A stretch of 5,877 bases of DNA from Alistipes sp. (GTDB lineage Bacteria; Bacteroidota; Bacteroidia; Bacteroidales; Rikenellaceae), in contig JAGBWT010000089.1 in the NCBI GenBank assembly GCA_017629615.1, positions 1 to 5,877 of the forward strand, given 5' to 3'. The notes under the pieces are model-generated. The model worked only from the letters and a program-made list of their open reading frames with translations. It made no database searches and was not told the origin of the DNA. The translations under genes and the position numbers were made by a program. Positions 1 to 5,877 of this stretch are shown piece by piece; position 1 is the first letter of the stretch, and the number at the start of each line of letters is the position of its first letter.

Positions 1-1769
1 ACCCCGAGCGATTGGCCACCTATCAGCAGCGCTACCAATATATACTTGTCGATGAGTATCAGGATACCAACAATGCGCAGTATATCATCGTGCGCCGTCT
101 GGCTCAACTCCACTCGCGCGTCTGCGTTGTGGGCGACGATGCACAGAGTATCTACTCGTTCCGAGGTGCGAAGATTGAGAATATCCTCTCGTTCCAGCGC
201 GACTATCCGCAGGCCAAGACCTTCAAGTTGGAGCAGAACTATCGCTCGACGCAGACCATTGTCGATGCCGCCAACTCGGTTATCGACCACAACTCGCGCC
301 GATTGAAGAAGCGTTGCTTCTCGGAGGGCGAGAAGGGCGAGAAGATTCGCCTCTTCAAGGCCTACACCGACCGCGAGGAGGCCGACATCATAACCTCCGA
401 CCTGCGCAACCGTGTCCGCGAAGATGGCAGTGCGTGGAGCAGTGCCGCAATCCTCTATCGCACCAACAACCAATCGCAGGCTTTGGAGGAGGCACTACGT
501 CGCAAAGGCATTCCGTACTTCATCTACAAGGGCAGTTCGTTCTACGACCACAAGGAGGTGAAGGATATGATGTCGTATGTTCGCCTCATCATCAACCCGC
601 GCGACGACGAGGCCTTCAAGCGCATCATCAACACCCCTGCCAGAGGTATCGGCGACACCACAGTCGAGCGCATCGCAGCCATAGCCAAAGGTCGCGGAGT
701 CTCGATGTGGGAGGCGGTCGATACACTTGTCGAGCAACAACCGGCCGACACCGTCGAGCGCGCGATAATAAAGAAGGTAACCGAGTTTGTAAACCTTATA
801 CGCTCGTTGTCGTTGGAGCGCGAGCAGAAGGGGCTCTACGACTTCGGTTTGGAGATTGCCTCGCGAAGTGGTCTGTTGCCTCACTACCGTATGCAGAACA
901 GCCCCGAGGCCCAATCGGCCGTAGCCAACTTGGAGGAGGTTGTCAATTCGATGCAGATGTTCAACGAGCAGGTTGCCGCAGCCATTCGTAATGGCGAACG
1001 CGAAGAGGGCGAAGAGGCTACTATCGAGGAGTGGTTGCAGAGCCTGATGTTGCTGACCGATATGGATAATGCCGAAGGCGAGGAGGACAAAAATCGGGTG
1101 ACGCTGATGACCGTTCACTCGGCCAAAGGTTTGGAGTTTGACTATATCTATGTTGTTGGCTGTGAGGAAAATCTCTTCCCTTCGCAGCGCGCACTCGAAA
1201 CGGTCGATGGCATCGAGGAGGAGCGACGATTGTTCTACGTTGCACTGACGCGAGCCAAGCGCATCGCTACACTCTCGTGTGCCGAGATGCGTTTCAAGTG
1301 GGGAAATATGGAGTTTTCGCGCCCAAGCCGCTTCCTCTCGGAGATTGACGAACAATATCTCGACAGCGATTTCGATGTCAAGGAGCAACGTCGCCCAAGA
1401 GCCTCGACCCCAAGCGAAGGCGAAGGCTCGGCTATCGATGCACTGCGCCGTCGTTTCGACTTCCGCTACCAGCAAAAGGGCGCAAGCGCACCAAAGCGCG
1501 AAGCGATGCCGAAGCGCGAGAGCGCACGACCTTCGACACCGACCATCAACACCGACCGTATGCGACGCATCGAGAACTCGGCAAGTGGCGCAACAACCTC
1601 GGCAGCGTGTGCCTACACCGTCGGCGAGCGTGTCGAGCACCCTCGTTTCGGACGGGGTCGCATCGTCGGAGTAGAACCTATGGCCACCGACCACAAACTG
1701 ATAGTCGAGTTCGACGATTTCGGTCAAAAGACCCTCATCGCCAAGCTCGCCAAACTGACTAAAATCTAA
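1..1769 (+). CDS. uvrD: UvrD/PcrA-type superfamily 1 DNA helicase, 5'-truncated by the window edge
   Basis: ATP-driven 3'-5' DNA helicase of the UvrD/PcrA/Rep family, acting in the cytoplasm in nucleotide-excision and mismatch repair and in clearing replication or transcription conflicts. The reading frame enters from the left edge (first full codon at 3), so the apparent TTG at 12 is not the start. About 588 residues are visible. The family is usually 720-780 residues, so motifs Q, I (Walker A) and Ia lie upstream. Visible motifs in order: motif II DEYQD (51-65), motif III GDDAQSIYSFRG (132-167), motif IV QNYRST (234-251), motif V VTLMTVHSAKGLEFD (1098-1142) and motif VI EERRLFYVALTRAK (1218-1259). 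All are intact. A low-complexity Arg/Ser/Pro-rich linker (about 1365-1613) leads to the C-terminal Tudor-like domain typical of PcrA/UvrD (YTVGERVEHPRFGRG onward, 1614-1766), which in PcrA/UvrD contacts RNA polymerase. The stop is TAA, followed 5 bases later by the glycosyltransferase. UvrD and PcrA cannot be told apart here; the family call is very secure. Confidence 0.96.
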   Translation, partial: PERLATYQQRYQYILVDEYQDTNNAQYIIVRRLAQLHSRVCVVGDDAQSIYSFRGAKIENILSFQRDYPQAKTFKLEQNYRSTQTIVDAANSVIDHNSRRLKKRCFSEGEKGEKIRLFKAYTDREEADIITSDLRNRVREDGSAWSSAAILYRTNNQSQALEEALRRKGIPYFIYKGSSFYDHKEVKDMMSYVRLIINPRDDEAFKRIINTPARGIGDTTVERIAAIAKGRGVSMWEAVDTLVEQQPADTVERAIIKKVTEFVNLIRSLSLEREQKGLYDFGLEIASRSGLLPHYRMQNSPEAQSAVANLEEVVNSMQMFNEQVAAAIRNGEREEGEEATIEEWLQSLMLLTDMDNAEGEEDKNRVTLMTVHSAKGLEFDYIYVVGCEENLFPSQRALETVDGIEEERRLFYVALTRAKRIATLSCAEMRFKWGNMEFSRPSRFLSEIDEQYLDSDFDVKEQRRPRASTPSEGEGSAIDALRRRFDFRYQQKGASAPKREAMPKRESARPSTPTINTDRMRRIENSASGATTSAACAYTVGERVEHPRFGRGRIVGVEPMATDHKLIVEFDDFGQKTLIAKLAKLTKI

Positions 1770-1774
1770 ATTCG

Positions 1775-2695
1775 ATGATGACACCGCTCGTATCGGTCTG
1801 TATGACCACCTACAACCACGAACGCTATATCGCCGAGGCGATTGAGAGTGTGTTGGCTCAACGCACCTCGTTCGACTTCGAGATTGTCGTGGGCGAGGAT
1901 TGCAGCACCGACTCAACGCCGACCATCTGTCGGCAATATGCCGAGCGGTATCCCGATAAAATCAGGCTCATAACCTCGGCCGAAAATGTCGGCTGGCGAG
2001 CCAACTACCGTCGCACGATAGCCGCAGCCCGAGGTCGATACATAGCCCTCTGCGATGGCGACGACCGCTGGTGCGATGCCGAGAAGTTGCAGGCGCAATT
2101 CGACCTGCTCGAAGCCGACTCGGAGTGCGCAATGTGCTACACACGCTCCGAGCGACGAGATTTCGAGCGCGGCGAGAGTCAAATATACCCACCCGAGCAA
2201 GGCCACGAGGATTTTGCCTCGATGCTCCGCCTCAACACGGCCGAAAACTCAACTACGATGGCCCGTCGCGACCTTGTCGAGCAATACTATGCCGAGGTGC
2301 GACCCGACCAACACCCCGAGTGGCTTACCGACGACCTGCCGATGTGGTTGTGGTTTGCGGCCAACCACAAGATTAGGTTTATCGACCGCGTAACGGCCAC
2401 GCACCGCATTGTCGAGGGTAGCGTCAGCCACTCGCGCGACTATCGCAAACGCATAGCCTTTGGCGACTCTTTGCACGAGATAATGCTCTGGTTTGACAAG
2501 CGTTACAACTCTTCGCACGCACGCCACGATATACTCCGTCGCGCCCACCGCAACGCCTTGTGGGCCATAGCATCGGAGGGTAGCGTGAGCGAATTTGTCG
2601 GGCGATGGTGGAGCGACGTCTGTCGTTCGCCACGACTGCTGTTCTGTTGCGATGCGGCCAAAATATTTATCAAACGACGACTTTTACGACGATGA
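1775..2695 (+). CDS. Family 2 glycosyltransferase (GT-A fold)
   Basis: Probable inverting glycosyltransferase that moves a sugar from a nucleotide-sugar donor, most likely for surface polysaccharide, LPS or glycoprotein glycans; donor and acceptor cannot be read from the sequence. The 306-residue protein starts with the GT2 nucleotide-binding strand VSVCMTTYNHERYIAEAIES (residues 6-25), then EIVVGEDCSTDST (36-48). The metal/nucleotide motif CDGDDRW is at 93-99. The acidic stretch EWLTDDLPMWLWF (182-194) sits where GT2 enzymes carry the ED-type catalytic base. No signal peptide or clear transmembrane helix is seen. The last 19 residues are hydrophobic and basic (LLFCC then KRRLLRR), which may help it sit on the inner face of the membrane (inference). 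Two consecutive ATGs (1775 and 1778) are possible starts; the first is used here. There is no Shine-Dalgarno sequence, only an A/T-rich leader. It begins 5 bases after the helicase stop and its TGA overlaps the nth ATG, so it is probably cotranscribed with both. Confidence 0.9.
   Translation: MMTPLVSVCMTTYNHERYIAEAIESVLAQRTSFDFEIVVGEDCSTDSTPTICRQYAERYPDKIRLITSAENVGWRANYRRTIAAARGRYIALCDGDDRWCDAEKLQAQFDLLEADSECAMCYTRSERRDFERGESQIYPPEQGHEDFASMLRLNTAENSTTMARRDLVEQYYAEVRPDQHPEWLTDDLPMWLWFAANHKIRFIDRVTATHRIVEGSVSHSRDYRKRIAFGDSLHEIMLWFDKRYNSSHARHDILRRAHRNALWAIASEGSVSEFVGRWWSDVCRSPRLLFCCDAAKIFIKRRLLRR
2692..2695 (+). promoter_or_regulatory. ATGA stop/start overlap coupling the glycosyltransferase and nth
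   Basis: The nth ATG (2692-2694) shares bases with the glycosyltransferase TGA stop (2693-2695). A four-base overlap of this kind usually means translational coupling by terminating and reinitiating ribosomes. No Shine-Dalgarno sequence precedes this ATG, which fits coupled initiation. An in-frame upstream ATG at 2605 would add 29 residues lying inside the glycosyltransferase coding region that do not resemble Nth, so 2692 is preferred. Confidence 0.8.
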
Positions 2696-3351
2696 CCCTC
2701 AAAGAGCGATATACAAACATCATCGACTACTTCTCGAAGGCTATGCCCGTAGCCGAGAGCGAGTTGAACTACCGCAACCCCTACGAGTTGCTTGTGGCCG
2801 TAATCCTCTCGGCCCAATGTACCGACAAGCGCGTAAATCTCACCACACCCGCACTCTTCGAGGCCTACCCTACGCCACAAGATATGGCCAAAGCCTCGGC
2901 CGAGGAGATTTACGGGCATATCCGCAGCATCTCCTACCCCAACAACAAAGCCAAGAATCTGGCAGCGATGGCGCGTATGCTATGCAGCGAGTTTGGAGGC
3001 GAGGTGCCGAGCGACATCGAGCAGATGATGCGCCTGCCAGGTGTAGGTCGCAAAACGGCAAACGTCGTCGGCGCAGTCATCTGGAACAAGGAGGTTATGC
3101 CTGTCGATACCCACATCTTCCGCGTGGCGGCACGCCTCGGCCTCTCGCGCAACGCCAAGACCCCACGCCAAACCGAGTTGCAACTCGAACGCCATATCCC
3201 TTCGCACCTGCTGCCGATAGCCCACCATTGGCTGTTGTTGCACGGTCGCTACGTCTGCATAGCCCGCAAACCAAAGTGCCACGAGTGCCAAATTGCGCAG
3301 TGGTGCGCCACAGCCGAACGACGTTCCGTGCCAGCCGACAGTCACGAGTAA
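2692..3351 (+). CDS. nth: Endonuclease III, bifunctional DNA glycosylase/AP lyase
   Basis: Base-excision-repair enzyme that removes oxidised pyrimidines such as thymine glycol and cleaves the resulting abasic site by beta-elimination. The 219 residues match the usual length (E. coli Nth has 211). The N-terminal stretch ELNYRNPYELLVAVILSAQC (24-43), followed by TDKRVN, is the family's conserved helical core. The helix-hairpin-helix is LPGVGRKTANVV (115-126), with K121 as the expected Schiff-base lysine. The catalytic aspartate is D139 in VDTHIFRVAARLGL (138-151). The [4Fe-4S] cluster ligands are all present with Nth spacing Cx6Cx2Cx5C: C189, C196, C199 and C205. Every catalytic and cluster residue is intact, so the gene should be functional. 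MutY is excluded because the protein is short, lacks the C-terminal MutT-like domain and has the catalytic lysine. The start overlaps the preceding stop, and a 57-base gap follows. Confidence 0.97.
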   Translation: MTLKERYTNIIDYFSKAMPVAESELNYRNPYELLVAVILSAQCTDKRVNLTTPALFEAYPTPQDMAKASAEEIYGHIRSISYPNNKAKNLAAMARMLCSEFGGEVPSDIEQMMRLPGVGRKTANVVGAVIWNKEVMPVDTHIFRVAARLGLSRNAKTPRQTELQLERHIPSHLLPIAHHWLLLHGRYVCIARKPKCHECQIAQWCATAERRSVPADSHE

Positions 3352-3371
3352 CGACGAGCTTGGGATTAAAA

Positions 3372-3403
3372 TTTCATAATTTATACTTTTTTTTCTATCT
3401 TTG
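3372..3403 (+). promoter_or_regulatory. Candidate Bacteroidota-type promoter for nrnA
   Basis: TATCTTTG at 3396-3403 matches the Bacteroidota primary-sigma -7 box TAnnTTTG exactly. TTTC at 3372-3375, 20 bases upstream, is a partial match to the -33 element (TTTG-like), at the usual 19-21 base spacing. The two boxes flank an AT-rich stretch with a run of eight T (3387-3394), in otherwise G+C-rich DNA. The last base of the -7 box is only 5 bases before the nrnA ATG, so the transcript would begin at or within a few bases of the start codon. The match is by eye and no transcription data are available. Confidence 0.6.
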
Positions 3404-3408
3404 TGGCT

Positions 3409-4434
3409 ATGAACGTATCGAAGAGCAATATAGAGGCTCTGCAAAACCTGCTGATTGAGCCCAAAAAGATTGTTGTCGTATCGCACACCAACCCCGACGG
3501 CGACGCCATAGGCTCGTCGTTGGCCATCGCCGAAGTGCTGCGCAACAACGGCCACAAGGTCGATTGCATTGTACCCAACCGCTTCCCTTACTACCTGAAA
3601 TGGATTCCCGGTTCGGAGGATATTCATATCCACAGCCTCGACAAGATGGGGATTGTTGATAGCCTTATCGCCGAGGCGCAAATCATCATCTGCGCCGATA
3701 TGAGTTCGCTCTCCCGCCTCGAAGGTCTTGGCGCAACAATCGAGAGCAACACCTCGGCCAAGCGAGTCCTAATCGACCACCACCTCAACCCCGAGGGGCC
3801 TTTCGATGTGCTATTTTCGCACCCCGACTCGTCGAGTACAGCCTTTGTCGTCTATACGATATTGCACGAGATGTATGGCGAGCAGGTCTTCAACCAGCGC
3901 AATGCAACACAACTCTATGTCGGAATGATGACCGACACGGGCAACTTTGCCTTCTCGTTCCTCACTCCCGAGCTGTTCCGTGCCGTCGCAACGCTATCGG
4001 CAACGGGTATCGAGATTCCGCAAATCTACAACAACGTATATAACTCTTTTACCGAGGGTCGCGCACGACTGTTCGGCTATGTCATCAACCGCAAAATGAA
4101 GTCGCTGCTCAAAGGTACGGTGGCCTATATGTCGCTGACCGAGGAGGAGATGCGTCGCTTCTGGTTCCAGCAGGGCGACAGCGAGGGCTTCGTAAATTAT
4201 CCGCTCACGGTCAAGAAGATGCGAATGAGTGCTATGTTCTCCGAACAGCAGGGCTTTATCCGCGTCTCGTTGCGCTCGCGTGGCGGTGTCGATGTCAATA
4301 CCTTCGCGCGTCGCTACTTCAACGGCGGAGGTCACCTCAACGCCGCAGGTGGCAAGTCGTTTGTCTCGATGGAGCAGACTATCGAACACTTTATCAAATC
4401 GGTCGAAGAGTATCACAACGAAGGATTGGTGTAA
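3409..4434 (+). CDS. nrnA: DHH/DHHA1 phosphoesterase, NrnA-like nanoRNase/pAp phosphatase
   Basis: Cytoplasmic metal-dependent phosphoesterase. NrnA-type relatives degrade 2-5 nt RNA fragments (and pGpG-type dinucleotides) to mononucleotides and dephosphorylate 3'-phosphoadenosine 5'-phosphate from sulfur metabolism. The 341 residues are close to the family norm. DHH domain: motif I SHTNPDGDAIGS (25-36; H26, D30 and D32 bind Mn), motif II around D97 in ICADMSSLSRL, motif III DHH (123-125), and motif IV MMTDTGNF with D176. The C-terminal DHHA1 domain has the substrate-binding glycine motif GGGHLNAAGG (306-315). All metal ligands are present. The ATG at 3409 is chosen over an in-frame GTG at 3403, because the GTG overlaps the promoter box and adds only two residues. 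There is no Shine-Dalgarno sequence. It probably has its own promoter, and the ABC exporter follows after 22 bases. Substrate preference (nanoRNA, pAp or cyclic-dinucleotide products) cannot be decided from the sequence. RecJ is excluded by length and domain layout. Confidence 0.92.
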   Translation: MNVSKSNIEALQNLLIEPKKIVVVSHTNPDGDAIGSSLAIAEVLRNNGHKVDCIVPNRFPYYLKWIPGSEDIHIHSLDKMGIVDSLIAEAQIIICADMSSLSRLEGLGATIESNTSAKRVLIDHHLNPEGPFDVLFSHPDSSSTAFVVYTILHEMYGEQVFNQRNATQLYVGMMTDTGNFAFSFLTPELFRAVATLSATGIEIPQIYNNVYNSFTEGRARLFGYVINRKMKSLLKGTVAYMSLTEEEMRRFWFQQGDSEGFVNYPLTVKKMRMSAMFSEQQGFIRVSLRSRGGVDVNTFARRYFNGGGHLNAAGGKSFVSMEQTIEHFIKSVEEYHNEGLV

Positions 4435-4456
4435 TCCTCAACTCACCCACAAAACA

Positions 4457-5877
4457 ATGTTCAAAACCTACCTCCGCCTATTAGGCTTCGCAAAACCTCT
4501 CGGACGCTACGCAGTGCCATACTTTATCTTTGCCGCACTGCACGCCATATTCAACACCGCAACCTATGCGCTGATAATCCCTATCCTGAACACGATGTTC
4601 GACAACGGCTACACCTATGAGCCTATCCATACGATGCCGACCCTCACGTTCAGCAGTGCAAATCTGCGCGAGTGGCTCAACTTCCTCTACGCCCAGCTCT
4701 TCGGTCACGACACGGAGTTTGTTATGACCCACGTTCTCGTGCTGTTGGCAGGTGTCGTTTTGGTTGCCAACCTGCTGTCGAACCTCTTCCGCTATTTGAG
4801 TGCCTATACGGCCGAGTGTATGCGCACAACATCGTTGCAACGTATGCGCAACTCGATGTTCGACAACATTATCAATATGAACGTCGGCTATTTCAGCGAG
4901 CAACGCAAGGGCGACATCATCTCGAAAATCACGTCGGACGTTATGGTCGTGCAGTTCTGCATCACCAACACCTTGCAGGTCGCCTTCCGTGAGCCATTCC
5001 TTATCGCCGGCTACTTGGTGCTGATGCTCTCGATTTCGTGGGAGTTGGCACTCTTTGCAGTACTCTTCCTGCCCGTTGTCGGTCTGATTATCGGCAGCAT
5101 CGTCAAGCGTCTGCGCCACCCCGCAGGTCAAACCCAACAACGTATGGGCGACCTTGTGAGCGTACTCGACGAATCGCTGTCGGGCGTCAAGATTATCAAG
5201 ACCTATACGGCGACCGAATATGTCAAGGAGAAGTTCCACGCCATCAATGGCGAACTATCGCGCCTGTTGTTGTGGATGGCACGCCGTCAGCAACTCGCAT
5301 CGCCAATGAGTGAGTTCCTCGGCATTATGGCCGTTGCCGTTGTCCTTGTATTCGGCGGCTCGCTCGTTGTGGGCGGAACGCTTACGGCCGCAGGCTTTAT
5401 CGCCTTCATCGCCGCCTTCTCGCAAATCACACGCCCCGTACGCGCACTCATCGACCAATTTGCAAATATCAATCAGGGCGTAGCAGCAGGCGAGCGCATA
5501 TTCTCGATTATCGACGCCAAGAGCGAAATCAACGACCTGCCCGAGGCAAAGCGCTTCGACGGCATCAAGGAGAAAATCGAGGTGCGCAATATCTCGTTCT
5601 CGTATGACAACCAGCGCGACGTGCTGCACAACATCTCCTTCGAGGTGCGCAAGGGCGAGACCGTTGCACTCGTCGGCCCGTCGGGTGGCGGCAAATTGAC
5701 CCTCAGCGAGTTGATGCCACGCTTCTACGACCCGAAGTGCGGCGAGATACTTATCGACGGAGTGCCAATCAACCACTTCTCGCAAGATAGCCTACGCAGC
5801 CACATCAGCCTCGTATCGCAGGAGACAATCCTCTTCAACGACACCATCGCAGGTAATATCGCACTCGGCAAGCCTGG
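4457..5877 (+). CDS. MsbA-like ABC exporter half-transporter (TMD-NBD fusion), 3'-truncated by the window edge
   Basis: Inner-membrane ABC exporter subunit with fused permease and ATPase, probably a homodimer moving lipid or another hydrophobic substrate; MsbA-type lipid A-core flipping is plausible but not shown. There are 473 complete codons, against roughly 580-620 for the family. Likely transmembrane helices: about 20-44, 90-116, 177-194, 195-216, 287-306 and 310-325, with a rather long first periplasmic loop (45-88). The coupling region contains GYFSEQRKGDIISKITSD (144-161). In the nucleotide-binding domain the A-loop tyrosine is Y383 (FSYDN), Walker A is GPSGGGKLT (407-415) and the Q-loop glutamine is Q455 (SQETILFNDTI). 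The signature motif, Walker B and H-loop lie past the right edge. Oddity: residue 414, which should be Ser or Thr in GxxGxGK[S/T], is Leu. The start is the ATG 22 bases after the nrnA stop, with an A-rich leader and no Shine-Dalgarno sequence. The frame is otherwise open to the edge. Confidence 0.93.
   Translation, partial: MFKTYLRLLGFAKPLGRYAVPYFIFAALHAIFNTATYALIIPILNTMFDNGYTYEPIHTMPTLTFSSANLREWLNFLYAQLFGHDTEFVMTHVLVLLAGVVLVANLLSNLFRYLSAYTAECMRTTSLQRMRNSMFDNIINMNVGYFSEQRKGDIISKITSDVMVVQFCITNTLQVAFREPFLIAGYLVLMLSISWELALFAVLFLPVVGLIIGSIVKRLRHPAGQTQQRMGDLVSVLDESLSGVKIIKTYTATEYVKEKFHAINGELSRLLLWMARRQQLASPMSEFLGIMAVAVVLVFGGSLVVGGTLTAAGFIAFIAAFSQITRPVRALIDQFANINQGVAAGERIFSIIDAKSEINDLPEAKRFDGIKEKIEVRNISFSYDNQRDVLHNISFEVRKGETVALVGPSGGGKLTLSELMPRFYDPKCGEILIDGVPINHFSQDSLRSHISLVSQETILFNDTIAGNIALGKP
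5675..5701 (+). other. Variant Walker A motif: GPSGGGK-Leu-T in the ABC exporter
   Basis: Codons at 5675-5701 read G-P-S-G-G-G-K-L-T. The Lys codon AAA (5693-5695) is followed by TTG (5696-5698), where the family has Ser or Thr, whose hydroxyl coordinates Mg-ATP. TCG, the common serine codon in this window, differs from TTG by a single C-to-T change at 5697. The flanking motif residues and the reading frame are intact, which points to a point substitution or a base-call error rather than a decaying gene. Confidence 0.9.

Noticed and set aside
495..1916. Very long antisense open frame (473 codons) opposite the helicase gene
   Set aside because: It is in exact codon register with the helicase frame. 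It is open only because the sense strand uses no TTA, CTA or TCA codon between 498 and 1766. The translation is Arg/Cys/Leu-rich with no recognisable domain, while the sense strand carries all the helicase motifs.
3369..3394. Possible intrinsic terminator after nth: AAATT/AATTT inverted repeat followed by eight T
   Set aside because: The stem is only five A-T pairs and is separated from the T run. The T run lies inside the promoter spacer and is better explained as promoter DNA.
2595..3458. 287-codon + strand open frame spanning the end of the glycosyltransferase, all of nth and the start of nrnA
   Set aside because: It is out of frame with three well-supported genes. Its translation is Arg/Pro/Gln-rich with no domain.
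3994..4416. 140-codon antisense open frame opposite nrnA
   Set aside because: It is a mirror of the nrnA frame in the same register and has no motifs of its own.
4525..4532. Second TATCTTTG octamer identical to the candidate -7 box
   Set aside because: It lies inside the ABC exporter coding region (first transmembrane segment), with no -33-like element about 20 bases upstream, and is explained by the Tyr-Phe-Ile-Phe-Ala codons.
4481..5239. 252-codon antisense open frame opposite the ABC exporter
   Set aside because: It is again in register with the sense codons and open because TTA, CTA and TCA are avoided. The sense frame has clear exporter motifs.
1..5877. Search for tRNA or rRNA genes, CRISPR repeats, insertion sequences, integrase sites or large repeats
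   Set aside because: Reading both strands by eye showed none. Almost every base is within a recognised coding region, and the only gap over 25 bases is 3352-3408.

Overview
The window is an ordinary-looking, gene-dense stretch of a bacterial chromosome. All five genes are on the + strand, with almost no space between them. It suggests a member of Bacteroidota, probably Bacteroidales with a moderately high G+C content (Alistipes-like is a guess). The reasons are that none of the four visible start codons has a Shine-Dalgarno sequence, that the only good promoter candidate has the Bacteroidota -7 box TAnnTTTG, and that the protein sequences have a Bacteroidota flavour. Serine is often TCG, while TTA, CTA and TCA codons are rare.

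Layout. (1) 1-1769: the C-terminal three quarters of a UvrD/PcrA superfamily 1 DNA helicase, cut by the left edge. (2) 1775-2695: a family 2 glycosyltransferase, 5 bases downstream. (3) 2692-3351: endonuclease III (Nth), whose ATG overlaps the glycosyltransferase stop codon in an ATGA. (4) 3352-3408: the only real intergenic gap, an AT-rich island holding a Bacteroidota-type promoter that sits almost on the next start codon. (5) 3409-4434: a DHH/DHHA1 phosphoesterase of the NrnA (nanoRNase/pAp phosphatase) type. (6) 4457-5877: an MsbA-like ABC exporter half-transporter, cut by the right edge before its signature motif and Walker B.

How they fit together. The helicase, glycosyltransferase and nth genes are close enough to form one transcription unit with a DNA-repair theme (strand unwinding plus oxidised-base excision), with a cell-surface glycosyltransferase embedded in it. 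The promoter before nrnA probably starts a second unit, nrnA plus the ABC exporter, which read-through from upstream could also transcribe.

No previously undescribed system is evident. The most notable oddity is in the ABC exporter. The Walker A Ser that follows the catalytic Lys is a Leu (TTG where TCG is expected), which should cripple ATP hydrolysis if it is real. The second is the near-leaderless geometry of the nrnA promoter.
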